DNA of 64,000 nucleotides from Rusavskia elegans (lineage: Eukaryota; Ascomycota; Lecanoromycetes; Teloschistales; Teloschistaceae): positions 890,867 through 954,866 of the forward strand of contig SAUG01000012.1 in NCBI GenBank assembly GCA_011316305.1, in the 5' to 3' direction. A model generated the notes under the pieces. It saw nothing but the letters and a program-made list of their open reading frames with translations. It ran no database searches and was not told where the DNA came from. Made by a program: the position numbers and the translations under genes. Positions 20,154-32,355 of this stretch are shown piece by piece; within the stretch, counting starts at the first letter, position 1; every line of letters starts with the position of its first letter.

Positions 20154-21236
20154 ATGTCTTCCTCCCACCCTGCCCAGCCGCCCCCGACCTCCACCCTCTC
20201 CACCCCCCTCACAACTCTCCTTGGTATCCGCCATCCCATCCTGCTCGCAGGCATGGCTCACACCTCAACCGCTCCTCTCGCCTCCGCGGTCACATCTGCT
20301 GGCGGCCTAGGAACAATTGGCGGCCTCGGCTACAGCCCCCAACAGCTCCGCGCAATGATCAAAGAACTCAAGTCCTCCCTCCCCTCTCCCACAATGCCCT
20401 TCGGTGTCGATCTCGCTTTGCCAAGTCTGGCGCCCACTGCGCGAAAGACAAATCATGATTATACCAAGGGGAAGTTGGAAGAGTTGGTGGATGTTATTAT
20501 TGAGGAGCAAACGAGACTGTTTGTTTGTGCGGTAGGGGTGCCACCCAGGAGTGTGGTGGAGAGGCTGCATAAGGCTGGGGTGGTGGTGATGAACATGGTG
20601 GGCGCTGTGAAACATGCGGTCAAAGCCTTTGACACCGGGTGTGACATCGTGTGTGCGCAGGGTGGAGAGGGTGGTGGCCACACCGGGGATGTGAGCGGTA
20701 ACATTTTGGTGCCGGCTTGTGTGGATGTGGCGGAGAGGTATAGACCAGCGATGCTCAAAGGAGGACATGGTTTGGTCGTCGCAGCTGGTGGTATATCCGA
20801 CGGGCGCGGTTTGGCGGCTGCCTTGTGCCAAGGCGCTGCTGGTGTGTGGGTAGGAACCAGATTCGTCGCGAGCGAAGAAGCCGGATGCAGTGTGTTGCAT
20901 AAAAAGGCAGTCATCGAGAGCCAATGGGGGGAGACAGTCCGAACATTGGCCGTTTCGGGGAGACCCTTGAGGGTGAGGAGGAATGACTGGGTGGAGAAGT
21001 GGGAGAAGCAGCCGGGGAAGGTCATGGAGTTGACAGGGAATGGAGTCATCCCAATGGAAAAAGACATGGAGGACGGCGAGGATGTGGACTTCCCATTCCT
21101 GATGGGCCAGGTTGCCGCTGTCGTTCAGGCGATCAAGCCGGCCAGATTGATCGTGGAGGAGATAGTGCGCGAAGCTGTCGAAGTCTTGGAAAGTAGACAA
21201 CGATGGATCAGGAAAGAACGGGACAGTAGGCTATGA
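20154..21236 (+). CDS. Nitronate monooxygenase (2-nitropropane dioxygenase family)
   Basis: Single exon, 360 residues, start taken at MSSSHPAQPP; upstream in-frame codons lack similarity. A TIM-barrel FMN enzyme: LLGIRHPILLAGMAHTS at the N-terminus, SAGGLGTIGG phosphate loop, GCDIVCAQGGEGGGHTG with the catalytic His of the GGHxG motif, and VAAGGISDGRGLAAALCQGAAGVWVGTRF for the phosphate-binding end. The family oxidises alkyl nitronates such as propionate 3-nitronate to carbonyl compounds and nitrite or nitrate. No PTS1 signal is apparent (ends DSRL), though the last three residues SRL would be a permissive variant of the peroxisomal SKL signal. Convergent with the taxilin gene. Confidence 0.9.
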   Translation: MSSSHPAQPPPTSTLSTPLTTLLGIRHPILLAGMAHTSTAPLASAVTSAGGLGTIGGLGYSPQQLRAMIKELKSSLPSPTMPFGVDLALPSLAPTARKTNHDYTKGKLEELVDVIIEEQTRLFVCAVGVPPRSVVERLHKAGVVVMNMVGAVKHAVKAFDTGCDIVCAQGGEGGGHTGDVSGNILVPACVDVAERYRPAMLKGGHGLVVAAGGISDGRGLAAALCQGAAGVWVGTRFVASEEAGCSVLHKKAVIESQWGETVRTLAVSGRPLRVRRNDWVEKWEKQPGKVMELTGNGVIPMEKDMEDGEDVDFPFLMGQVAAVVQAIKPARLIVEEIVREAVEVLESRQRWIRKERDSRL

Positions 21237-21383
21237 CGCTCCGAATGCATGTGCGAGAATGTGTATGGTGTTCAGGAATACCCTGGCTATGACCGGCTAA
21301 GGTCACCTGGCGCTATCCAGCTAAGTACAAACTTACAAAGCGACACGAAGCTCGCCTTCCAACGAAGAACTGGTCCGGCAGTG

Positions 21384-23366
21384 CTAGACAGCATAGGAGG
21401 TGTTGATGCCATTGACCTCACCTTTAGGCCTACCGTTCAGCTGCGGTTGTGAATTTGGCGGCGGCGGCGGTACTGGTCCGAAGGTTGGAGGCAGACTCCC
21501 TACTTGAGCTTGCAAAGCTTCTTCTTCCGTATCGTCGTCGTAATCAGCCTCCTCGCTGTCGCCCTCTTCGTACTCCTCTTCGTCGTCATAGTCGCTCTCT
21601 GTGCCCTCTTCATCACCTTCGAGCGTGGAGCCAGCGGCCGGAGCACGACCTTGTTCTTGCATACGACGAATCACGCTTTCAAGAGTGTTGTTCTTCTTCC
21701 GAAGGGTTTCAAGCTCTTTGTTGACCCGAGTCCGATCTTCCGCCATCTCGAGGATATTCCGATTGGTGAGATCGTGCTTTCGAGTGAGATTGAGGTTCTC
21801 CTTTTCCAGGCGCTTGGTTTTTCGGGACATTTCTTCCATTTCTTTCCGAAAGGTGAGGAAGAGGTCGTTGGAGTGATTGAGGGTATCTTCGACCTGCGAT
21901 CGCAGACGCTTAGAACGATTCAATTGAGACCTCGCAAGAGTATCGTAAGAAGCTTGCCATTGACTTACCTGCTTGAACTTCTCCACGTAGATGTTGAGCT
22001 GGCTACGAAGCTCGGTTTCAGTCTGAGAGAATGTAGATACTTGGGCACTTAATGTTCGAGATTTAGTCTGCTCCTTTTCGGCTTGTTTTCGTTCCCTTTC
22101 AAAGCGGACCAGATTATACTGAACCTCACACTCTTTGGTTCGCATCAGAGATTGGAAGTGGAGCTCTCGGAGCTCGTATTGCTCGATGAACGACTTAAAC
22201 TTTTGGCGGAAACTAATCGGAGCAAATCAGCTCACCATCGTTGTAAGCATGTAGAAAACTCCAGGACCCGAAAACCAACGTACACTTCGTCGACTTCCAT
22301 ACTGAGTCTCAAGCTCTCTGGGTTCTCTCGTTGATCAACGACCTCATCTACAACCCACAGGACCCCTTCAACCTTTTCACCTTGTAGTTCTCGACTTCTC
22401 TTCTCACTTTCTTCGATTTTTTTATTCTCTTCCTATGTTGGGAGGTGCAGAGTCAGCACAGGTCCGACCCGCGGGGGTATCCTAGATTCAATGGAAGGTG
22501 CAAATGGGATGAAAGACCACATTTCTGACCTTGATCTTCTTGTTTTCCCGAGTAAGTTCTCGACACAATTTCTCCAATTTCTCTTTCATGCTTACAGTCT
22601 TGGTAAGCTCTGAACGCTGTGCCTCCTTTTCTTTCTGGAAGAGGTCTCCACGCTTTTTGTTTCTGGCATTCTCTTGGTCTAAGCGTTTCATTTTCGCAAG
22701 AAGTTCCGTGTACTTAGTTTGGACAGCCTCGAGTTTGGAGAGCGGAGTTTCCATGCCAGTCAGTAGATTGTTCAGGTCCCGATTAGCCTTTTTGACTTCA
22801 CGATCTGTTTGCATCAAACAGTGGCCAAATACGTTAGCTTTCGTCAACGTGTACTAAATATAGAGAACGTTTACGGTATGTGTAGACTGATGGAACATTT
22901 GGGTAACGTGGACAATCGGACACTTGCAGTGGGCGAACGGCAGCCTGCATACTATGTAGATCCCTCAGTGGAGAGAAAACAGAGCACCAGAGCAAAACCT
23001 TGTGGTGACCTTGAGTACTAATCCAACTGAATGATGCACTTTCCGTAGCTAGGCCGAACTAGTAGAAAACAACATACCTATCTCGGCCTCTTGCTCTTTA
23101 TCTCCTTTGGTATTCTGTTCCAGCTCGTTGATTCTTGCTGCGAGCAGCTTTTCGGTCTTCTTCTGATCATCTTGAGGCTTCTGGTTCGTCGAGGGTTTCC
23201 CTTTCCTCGTGGTAGCAGCAGGTGGCGGAACAGCTGATGCTGGAGAGTCAGGTAGGGCGCCGTGGCCATTGATATAGTCGAGATTGGCATTTCCATTGCC
23301 GTTGACAGCTGGGGAAGACCGGGCACTCGTGGAGGCGGTAGGGGGTGGCGCCGGCACTCCTGCCAT
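21384..23366 (-). CDS. Taxilin-family coiled-coil protein
   Basis: Five exons on the minus strand: 23366-23078, 22804-22530, 22432-22284, 22212-21969 and 21893-21384, giving 488 residues. The first 85 residues are Pro/Ala/Ser-rich; then a long coiled coil runs from DREVKKANRDLNNLLTG to about residue 405, including QKFKSFIEQYELRELHF and SNDLFLTFRKEMEEMSRK, hallmark taxilin segments. The C-terminus is highly acidic (DYDDEEEYEEGDSEE) followed by a proline run. Animal taxilins bind free syntaxins and the nascent-chain complex; the role in fungi is inferred. The intron at 21968-21894 is 75 nt, a multiple of three and without stop codons, so its retention would add 25 residues in the middle of the coil. 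Confidence 0.87.
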
Positions 23367-23980
23367 TGACTGAAAGTGATCCTGCAGTAACGATGCGGGC
23401 CTATGTAGACGTCTTAAGTCCACCTCTTACATGTAATAACCGGCAGCAAGCCCTCTTGAACGTATGTCCCGCACTCCACCAGTAAATAGCTTGAGCCTAA
23501 CCCTTCTGATGACCAGCTTTTCCCAGATTGAATTGCAGATTTTGCCGAATCAACATTGAAAATCTCTACCACCACAGATGTCGCAATATCGAGAGTAATA
23601 AGAGACCCAGTCAGGTGGGCAACGAGTCTATTTTGGTCGTGTGAGGAGGCAAGTGTCAGAAGCGGGTTCGGATTGAGGGTGTCAGAAAGCGGCCTCGGTA
23701 AGGATAAGGTAATGTCGCGGAGGGAACCCTAGTGTTGGATCAAATGAATGTGATGGGCTGCTCTGAGATGCAGTATATTTGTTCTGTCAAGTGACGTCTG
23801 TTAATATTCTTAGTAAATAGCGTGCAGTAAACCATGGCTGTCTCGATTGCATCTCGTGGTTCACAAACGGCGGCTGACTAATAGGAGAGCTAAGGTCGCC
23901 TTCTCGGATTCACATCATTTAACCAGCATCTGACATTCCCTTCGTCATGCATTTGAGAGAAACGATCAAGACTTAATACC
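23367..23980. promoter_or_regulatory. Divergent region, taxilin and CYM1
   Basis: 614 bp between divergent start codons; expected to carry both promoters and leaders. No TATA box or coding feature stood out. Confidence 0.35.
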
Positions 23981-26900
23981 ATGCTGCGTCGATCATGTAC
24001 CAGCCAGCGAGTACTCAAATGTGGCCGAAGAAGCAAGACATTGTGTTCTTGGAGACCCGGGATAAGGCGAGGTCTGGCCACCGCGTTGACCGATTCAAGA
24101 AATGACTTACAAGTTGGCCAGCAACTCAATGGCTTCACGTTGCGACGCCAGCAACATGTGCCTGAATTGCAATTAACAGCCTACGATCTACAACATGACA
24201 AGACCGGCGCCGAGTACCTCCACATCCACAGAGATGACAAGAATAATGTCTTTTCCATCGGCTTCAAGACCAATCCGCCAGATGACACAGGCGTGCCCCA
24301 CATTCTGGAGCACACCACCCTCTGTGGAAGCCAGAAGTAGGATCTCGATGCTCGAGAATAGGCCGTGGCAACTAAATCCGTCTTAGGTATCCTGTGCGAG
24401 ATCCATTCTTTAAGATGCTTCCAAGATCTTTATCCAACTTCATGAACGCTTTCACCTCTTCCGATCATACCAGCTATCCCTTCGCCACGACGAATGCCAG
24501 GGATTTCAATAACCTCCTGTCTGTATACCTGGACGCAACGTTGAACCCCTTACTCAACGAAAAGGACTTTGCTCAGGAGGGTTGGAGAATTGGACCTGCG
24601 AATCCAGGGCAACAGCACGAAAACAGCGAAGTAGACCCCGACAAATTAGTCTTCAAAGGTGTGGTGTACAACGAGATGAAGGGTCAAATGTCCGATGCCA
24701 GCTACTTGTACTACATCGGTTTTCAGAAGCATATGATTCCGGCTATCAACAACTCAGGCGGCGACCCCAAGAAGATGACAGATCTGACTTATGGCGATCT
24801 CAAAGCGTTCCACGCTAGGAATTACCATCCCAGTAATGCGAAACTGTTCACATATGGTGATACGCCGCTCGCCGACCATATTGCAGAAATCAGTCGACAT
24901 TTGGAGCCATTTGGCAAGGCCACCGCAGATACGACGATAAAAACGCCGATCGATCTCTCCACAGGTCCCAAACATTATGTCATGAAGGGCCCCGCGGACC
25001 CGCTAGTCGACAAGGATATGCAGTGGAAGACCTCAACATCCTGGCTGATGGGCGATACCTCAGACATGGTTGAGACTTTTGCACTGCGTGTCGTTTCCTC
25101 ACTCTTACTTGATGGGTACGGCTCACCAATGTATCAAAGTTTGATCGAGGCTGGCTTGGGTCCGGATTGGAGTTCAAATACGGGGTATGATACTTCGGGC
25201 AAGATTGGGGTCTTCTCGGTGGGTCTCAATGGCGTCAAGAAAGCCAATGTTCCCAAGGTCAAAACAGCTATCACTACTGGTCTTCACCAAGTTTGGAAGC
25301 GAGGTTTCGAACAAAGCAAGGTAGATGGCTTACTTCATCAAGCCGAGCTGAGTTTAAAGCACAAGACCGCCAACTTTGGCATGGGAATCATGCAACGGAT
25401 TCAGCCAGGATGGTTCAACGGTTCAGATCCGCTCCACATGCTGGCTTGGAACGAAACTGTGAACGCTTTCAAGAGGAACAATGCCAAAGGTGGTTATCTG
25501 GAAGGTCTTCTCGAGAAATTTTTGTTGAACGACCGACACCTGACGTTCACGATGAAGCCCGAAGAAACACACGGCGCTTTAGTAGAAAGGGAGGAAGAAG
25601 AGCGGTTGGCCAGCAAGATCGCCGAGGTTTCACGATCGGCTGGTGGTCATCAAGCTGCTCGAGGCCAACTTGTCACTAAAGAGTTGGAACTTCTGGAGGC
25701 TCAGAGCCTCGCTCCAACAGAGGACCTTGGCTGTTTACCCTCGGTCCATGTACAAGACATTCCGCGGCAGATGGTGAGGAGAACGGTCAGGGATTCCAAG
25801 GTCGGAGTGGTCAACGTGCAATGGCGAGAAGCTAATACCAATGGTTTGACGTATTTTCGGGCAATCAATACCTTGGAAGGGCTTCCAGCAGAGCTTCGTA
25901 CACTGATGCCCCTGTTCACTGATTCGCTCATGAGGCTTGGAACCAAGGATAAAACCATGGAGCAGCTTGAGGACCTCATCAAGCTCAGGACTGGCGGTAT
26001 TTCCGTTTCCTACCACTCGACTACGTCACCTCACGATACCGCAAAGGCGATGGAAGGCGTATCGCTCTCAGGTTACGCTTTGGACAAAAATGTGCCCTTC
26101 ATATATGAGCTGTTGCAGACAATAATCCGTGAGACGAACTTCGACGGACCTGAAGCTGAGAGCCGAGTCCGAGAGTTGCTTCAAAGTGCAGCGAACGGGG
26201 CCCTGGACGCAATAGCAAGCGGAGGCCATTCGTACGCTCGACGTTATGCAGACGCTGGTCTCACGCCACAAGGACTGCTCAACGAGCAGGTTGGAGGCCT
26301 GACCCAAGTTCAGCAAACGGGTCTACTGGCGTCCCGCGACCCAAGTCAGGGACTCGGCGACGTCATGTCTAGGTTGAAGGCAATACAAAGCTTTGCCATC
26401 TCCAACTCATCAGCTCTGCGCGCGGCTATCACATGTGGATCTGAGTCCATATCTGCCAACGAGTCTGCACTGCAGACTTTTCTTTCAAATCTCAGCCCCT
26501 CACCAGCAATTCCCCCAATGGATAGTCCGACCATGCCAAGTACCACATACAACTCCAAGACCTTCTTTCCACTACCATATCAGGTCTCTTACTCGGCTGT
26601 GTCACTGCCTACAGTTCCTTATAGTCATCCATCCTCTGCGCCTTTGGCCATACTTTCCCAACTGCTGACCCATAAGCACTTGCATCACGAGATCCGTGAG
26701 AAAGGTGGAGCTTATGGTGGCGGCGCATACTCTCGTGGGCTCAGTGGCCTCTTTGGCTTTTACAGTTTCCGAGACCCCAACCCGCAGAATTCGCTCAAGG
26801 TCATTGCGGATGCCGGGCGTTGGGCAAGAGACAAGGCTTGGAACGAACAGGATCTTGAGGAGGCAAAGCTCAGCGTCTTTCAAGGCGTAGACGCTCCTGA

Positions 26901-27165
26901 AAGTGTGAGCGATGAGGGGATGACAAGGTTCCTGAGCGGGGTCAACGAAGACATGGAACAGCGCAAAAGAGAGCAACTTCTCGACGTCAAGAAGGAGGAC
27001 GTCGTAGATGCAGCGCAGAAGTACCTTGTTGATGGTATGGCCAAAGCCAGAATTGCAGTGTTGGGTTCAGAGAAGGGGTTGACCCAATCGTCTGGCGACT
27101 GGGATGTCAGACGCCTGCAAATGGCTCGAGTTGATGAAGGTGAGCCAGTGGATGTGGTGAGCTAA
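23981..27165 (+). CDS. CYM1: Mitochondrial presequence protease Cym1/PreP (M16C)
   Basis: Exons 23981-24336 and 24387-27165 (intron 50 nt, GTAGGA..CTTAG), giving 1044 residues, normal for PreP. Residues 1 to about 35 are Arg/Ser-rich without acids ([19 protein letters not shown]), a mitochondrial presequence ending near RRGLATA. The inverted zinc motif HILEH lies near residues 107-111 (zinc His, catalytic Glu), with the third ligand expected in the [12 protein letters not shown] helix. The C-terminal half carries [17 protein letters not shown], the conserved substrate-site segment, and the fold of two halves linked by a helical hairpin. The enzyme degrades cleaved presequences and other short peptides in the matrix. 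Confidence 0.93.
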
Positions 27166-27960
27166 GTGTCGGAATCTCCGGTCTTTCTTGTGTTTAATGT
27201 GCAAAGGCATTGTCCTGATACCCCCTACTCTTGGCTTTCTGCATAGCGTCGCTAAATTTATAAAGTGCTGTACATTGGATGAAGTGGTGAGCATCGTCTC
27301 GCTGAGTTGTAAATGGTAGAAAATTGCGACCTTTTTGGTCAAGAACGACGATCGAGTCCTGATGCGTTGCTAAATGTTGGGAAAGAAAAAGCGCTGCCGG
27401 ACAGATCATACGTCTTCAACACAGAGCTCTTCCACTGTTGGAGATCACAAGCTAGGCGCAAGATCAAACCCTCTGTCCCCATCTGGTCATGCATCAGGGA
27501 ACCGGTTTCGCTTACGAAACAAGGGGCCTAGATTCCGATCGAGCTGGGGATAGATCCATCTTCAGACCTGCCTGTGGGAAGAGCTATCCCAGGCGGACTA
27601 ACGATGTGAGTACATACCAACAAAAGTCTCAGGCTAAAGAGGTAGACTAAATCGCGCTGTTCTCTTCGCAATCTTTTTTAGTGTGTTTGGTCATTGATAT
27701 TGAGACTGTCTCACTTAGGACTATCATTTTTCCTCATGTAGCATTTAATCTGTGATGTGACGTATCTCTTCAAGTGGCGTTTGTCGTGAAGCAATGCGAT
27801 GTCTCAGGTATCGGGAGTAGCAAACACCAAATTTCCCCCTGAGCCATGTACGAAACCTGCTCTTGACACCATCACAGAGAATGGTCTAGCTCTTAAGAAG
27901 AGATTATGAGGTGTCCCGGATATCTCCGAATAACTTGATCCAGCTCGCGACTGCAAGGCA
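27166..27960. other. intergenic, no gene recognised
   Basis: 800 bp holding the 3' flank of CYM1 and distal promoter of the next gene. Nothing coding recognised. Confidence 0.4.
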
Positions 27961-27964
27961 ATCA

Positions 27965-27990
27965 TATAAAGGAGCCAATATGTATATAAG
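27965..27990 (+). promoter_or_regulatory. TATA/CCAAT cluster of the small membrane-protein gene
   Basis: TATAAA at 27965-27970 and TATATAAG at 27983-27990 with GCCAAT between them, 165-190 nt before the ATG at 28157. A pyrimidine-rich likely leader follows. A strong-looking core promoter for a 97-residue gene. Confidence 0.45.
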
Positions 27991-28156
27991 AAGATTTACA
28001 GCCAGAGTTGACATTTGTCTTTTACATTCTCAACTTCCTACCTTCGTAACCTTCAGTATCGATCATACAGCCTAGGTGAACTTGTAAAGCCTTGCAACAG
28101 TCGCCTTCCCCTACGGACACGACACCCTTCGCAGCATCACCTTGTGCCTCCTAGCA

Positions 28157-28501
28157 ATGTCATTCAACCTTGGGTACCATGACCCCAGCTGCTCTAGCGC
28201 CCTGTGGCAACTGATAGCCTACGTCCTTCTAGCCATCGTGTGCTTTCTTATCTGGAAGGAAGAGCAGAAACCACCAGCACACTCCGCACTTCCATTTCCT
28301 GCAGAGCTCAATGAAGATGACGCGGAAAGAATGGTAAGTTTCACATTCAACCCTGGTGCAGGCGTAGCTCATCAAGCGACATAGATCGTGACTGGGGGAG
28401 CCTGGTCCAATACTTCGCACGTCAGACAGCCGATTAACTTTCTGGATCCGCGTAATCGGTCTCTTGAATCTCGGTCCAACCCTCTGGGCGAACTGAGCTG
28501 A
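28157..28501 (+). CDS. Small single-pass membrane protein
   Basis: Exons 28157-28333 and 28385-28501 (intron 51 nt, perfect donor GTAAGT, acceptor ACATAG) give 97 residues. One hydrophobic segment, ALWQLIAYVLLAIVCFLIW (residues 15-33), is followed by a KEEQK charge cluster, so the C-terminal 60 residues are probably cytosolic or stromal. That tail is polar (NEDDAERM, then PINFLDPRNRSLESRSNP). No family recognised. Support for a real gene comes from the TATA cluster upstream, the canonical donor, and a sensible second exon with its own stop. It could be a lineage-specific gene. Confidence 0.5.
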
Positions 28502-29698
28502 TACTCAATTGGATTTTTCTCCACTGGAAACATCTGCAGTGCCTCTTCCAGGAACATCAGAATCTTCGTCTTCGATATGGATTCAATGGAGGGACAAAGA
28601 GCAGGATGGTGTTGCTTTCTTGAGCATTGATGGCCGGCGTTCAGATTTCTTGTCTACTTTGAAGACGAGTTTGTCTGTTGTTCTTTCACGACTTGCCATA
28701 TTTATCTTCTTCCAATGTACGGAATTATTCTTCTACTCAATAGCATCTCCCGATTCTCTAAGATTCTCCACATTAGCAAGCCGAACAGCTCAACCACCTC
28801 ACAGGTTCTCCAATCTCTCCCGTCCCCTATTTTCCTCACCCATCGCTTTTGAGTCTTGGACAATGATATTGGTGATTTTTTTGGTTCGAAATGTGCATTT
28901 CTTCCTCCACCATCTAAAGACCTTCTGGGTCTGTTGCAAGTATTACATCCCGCATATCTTCCTCGCTCGCGTCATGAAGAGGTACCTGCCACCAGGTGAT
29001 TCGGCGGTAGGAGGACGACTGCCATATGAACGGGATATAGCATAGCGAAAATCTCAGAGGCAAGGGCAACGGGAAGCACAATCACAGGGTCATACTCTCT
29101 AGACGTCGCCACAGTTGACGATAGGATTGTTTTCAGGCAATAGGGTCAAATGTGGTTTACTGGAAAAGGCGCAGGCAAAGTGGGAAGTACGTGCTTGTAC
29201 GCAATGAAACAGACATCAGTATTGGTCAAATTTAGAACAAGCAAAGTTTTGGTGATAAATTTTCTTCGATAATGTGGTGATCCGTTCCAATGCAGCAGGT
29301 TGTACGGCTATCCCGTTTGATGGGTCAATTTGACTTCTCGAGTGGAAGAGATCCCCATATGAATCGTAGATTTGATCTCTGAGTCGACTTGGTGGATAGG
29401 AGGATTGCTGTTAGCTTCCATCTCGTATCCAGCTGAGAAACGTCACGGTGAGCAGAGAAATCCGGACACTAAGCCTGTTATCTCATGCATTGATAAGGCA
29501 ACCGATTTGGCTGGCTGTCGTGATAGCGAATACCTTCTCCGCCAAGTCGAAGGAACGAACTGCAAATGTGCTTAAGAATAGGGGCTGATGTGACCACTTC
29601 ACGCTAGCCAAAGACAGTACCTCTTTAGCAGGACGCGCTGCCGACGCGAAATTCACCAGTGGAACAACTGAGATCCAATACGTGCTTGGTCAACGGCA
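28502..29698. other. intergenic, no gene recognised
   Basis: 1.2 kb. A plus-strand frame of 178 codons (28509-29045) is rich in Ser/Phe/Leu and lies in pyrimidine-rich DNA; I judge it a chance frame. The last few hundred bases must include the promoter of the polymerase delta gene. Confidence 0.4.
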
Positions 29699-31435
29699 AT
29701 GGAAGTTGATGCAGACGATGAGCTGCTTCAGGACGCTGGGTAAGTCTCCCTGGTATACTCAACCAGTGTCCAGAGCTCACCGTATCACAGAGATGCCGAA
29801 TACCCAACCCTCGATCGTCAACCCTCCTACTACAACCCGCTCGATACCTTCAAATTGGCCAAGGGAGATCAAAAGCATTACCAGCAGCAGTATGGGGACC
29901 TATACTTCTTGCGGCTCGCAAAGCTCAAGCCGGCCGTCGAGGCGCTTGCGGACGAGGAGTGGAAGAATTTTGAGGTATTGACGATTCGACATACCCATTG
30001 TCGTAGCCGAAGAGCTCTGACCGTATCAGATAGCTGGCGAGAAAGTGCGGCGGGTCGACAGAGTGCTTGATGTACGACAAGGAGAGCTATGCTGGGTTGC
30101 AGGCACTGTCTACATGGATATGCCATTGAAGCCCAATATTCTGGATGACATTTCAAAAGATGTATAGATTCATCTGACAGGCTTGGTGAGATATGTCACC
30201 CTTAGTTCAACGAGCTGATTATCGGAATAGCACTGGATAGCCGCTCCTCCCCCCCGAGAGAAATACATCTCACCAACTGGACAAGATCAGACGATGCTTG
30301 AGGACGAGTCGGGGCGCTTGCGGTTGATTGGTCCACCTTTGCAACTGTCAATGCTAGTCACAGGATGCATCATCGCCGTCATGGGCACCGAAAACGCCAA
30401 TGGCGATTTTGAGATCGTTGATATGAAAGTACCCGATCTACCACGGCAACCGCAACGTTGGGAGCGGGATGAAGCGTCCGCGGTCATCTCTGATGGTACC
30501 GGTAGCAAAAGAAAGTCAAACGGTGAGCAGAAGCGGACTGAAGGAGGCAAAGTTGCCATCGTAAGCGGCCTGGGCATCAGCAGCGACCAAGGAGACACTT
30601 TGACGCTGGATCTACTCATGGAATACCTGCTCGGCGAAGCATGCGGTCCATCAGAACAAGCAGAAGTCAGTAAGATATCACGACTTATCATCGCCGGCAA
30701 CTCCATCAGCGAAGGCACGCCTCTGGCGCTCCGGGAAGAGGAAAAGAAGGCGAGCAGGAAATACGGTTATGATTCTTCTGCCTATAATCCTGCTCCCACG
30801 ACACACTTCGATAATTTCCTAGCGACGCTTTTGCCTTCGATTCCTGTTACACTCATACCTGGGGAGACCGATCCTGCCAACGTTTCCGTGCCGCAACAAC
30901 CAATACACCCCGCGATGTTCCCTCGATCGAGAAATTATGCGGCCATGCCTGATGCGATAGAGCCGGGGTGGTTTGACAGCGTGACGAATCCATGGGAAGG
31001 GGACGTAGATGGATGGCGGTTGATGGGCAATGGAGGACAGCCCATTGACGACGTCTTCAAGTATGTTGATGGGGATGAAAGACTGGAGATGATGGAAAGC
31101 CTGCTGAGATGGCGATGCGGTGCGCCTACAGCACCGGACACTCTCTGTAGGTGGAGTTCGATACTGTACGCTGTTGTGGTTCCTTTGCTAAGATTTGACC
31201 AGGGTGCTACCCCTTCCAAGATAGAGACCCATTCGTCATCGAAGAATGCCCACATGTTTACTTCGTCGGCAACCAGCCTAGGTATGAGACGGTGGTCATT
31301 GAGGGACCTGTGGGACAATTAGTGCGCTTGATCTGTGTACCGAAGTTTAAGGAGACGGGAGAAATCGTTTTGCTTGACACTGATACCCTGGAGACGGAGA
31401 TTGTTAAATTTGATGTGTTTGAAAGTAATTCATAA
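29699..31435 (+). CDS. DNA polymerase delta small subunit (POLD2/Cdc1/Hys2)
   Basis: Five exons, 29699-29739, 29791-29974, 30030-30161, 30231-31146 and 31203-31435, giving 501 residues with consistent phases. The N-terminus HYQQQYGDLYFLRLAKLKPA and GEKVRRVDRVLDVRQGELCW form the OB fold typical of B subunits; KYISPTGQDQTMLEDESGRL follows. The inactive phosphoesterase domain runs from VAIVSGLGISSD through RLIIAGNSI to NPAPTTHFDNFL, then HPAMFPRSRNYAAM and FVGNQPRYETVVIEG. Degenerate metal-binding positions (GLGISS, GNSI) are normal for this subunit. It bridges the catalytic subunit and the third subunit in the nuclear replicase. The last exon is found only by splicing; the unspliced frame would run into a different C-terminus. 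Confidence 0.92.
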
Positions 31436-31798
31436 TGTTGGGTTGAGGGGCAAATATTACCTTCTGAGTGAGGCACAGGTATTACGAATAGGGTGCAGCG
31501 AACATGTGTCAAGCAGAAATCCATGATGTCTCCAATATGTTTAGGCAGTCTTCGACTTCAGATGGGACCACGGAATGTTGCTTTGGAAGAGATATTTAAA
31601 TTCACGTAAACTCTTTCGAGATGGAGACATTGGCGACTAAAGACCCGCATGGCTCAATATTGGATCATGAATTCCTTGAAACCTTGAAGCTTTGGACCGT
31701 ACTGAAGCTCTTGCATTGGTATCACCCTCCCTTGCAGGCAATATCGCACCACCAAATCGCTTCCGCATCTCTTTTTCACTCCGTAACCCACATTCCCC
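31436..31798. other. convergent 3' flanks
   Basis: 363 bp between the stop codons of the polymerase delta subunit gene and RPL38; it holds the two 3' untranslated regions. No gene seen. Confidence 0.4.
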
Positions 31799-32355
31799 TC
31801 AAGCCGCAGTCCTCTTCCCCTTCTTATTTCTCTTCGGGATGTCCGTGATGGTAAGCCCTAGGAGCGCCACAGTCAGCATTGCACTCTCTTCACTCTAAAG
31901 CCATAATAGATCCTCAGATGCCACTCGTCCTTTTCATGAACTCTGCATTTCACGGCCCCCATAGCTCTAACAGTGACCTCCTTCTCTTTCGGCCAGTGGA
32001 CTCAACGGAGTTGTGTATGGATAGACCACAGAATAGTAGACATACCAGGCGGTAAACTCTGCTTCAACTTATCCGCCTTATCGGCATCCTTCAACACGAG
32101 CGTGTACAAGAAGCGGTGACATCGGACTTTGAATTTGATCTGTTGGGATTTGCGGTTGCGTTTGATGCGTGCGGCTTTTTTGGATCATCGTTATCAGCCC
32201 ATGTCCTTCCTTCCACGATTCCTAGCTTGAAAGCTGTTGCAACGACGAAGAAAACGGAAGGGAGGAGGGAGAAGAGGAAGGGAATACATACAGGAAGCAT
32301 CCTTGCGCCGGCAGATCTCGATGAATTGCTTGATGTCGCTGACTTCGCGAGGCAT
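31799..32355 (-). CDS. RPL38: 60S ribosomal protein L38 (eL38)
   Basis: Three exons on the minus strand, 32355-32292, 32174-32046 and 31857-31799, giving 83 residues. The start [20 protein letters not shown] is diagnostic for eL38, continuing with [31 protein letters not shown] and [15 protein letters not shown]. The basic tail ([12 protein letters not shown]) is longer than in animals, as usual in fungi. Donors are GTATGT for both introns; introns are 117 and 188 nt, longer than others here, as often seen in ribosomal protein genes. Confidence 0.95.

Noticed and set aside
20307..21200. 297-codon minus-strand frame opposite nitronate monooxygenase
   Set aside because: Exact antisense shadow of a well-identified gene, with His/Cys/Ser-rich composition produced by the opposite strand's codons.
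28509..29045. 178-codon plus-strand frame after the small membrane-protein gene
   Set aside because: Composition is Ser/Phe/Leu-biased as expected from pyrimidine-rich DNA; no motif, and no ATG context or promoter support.
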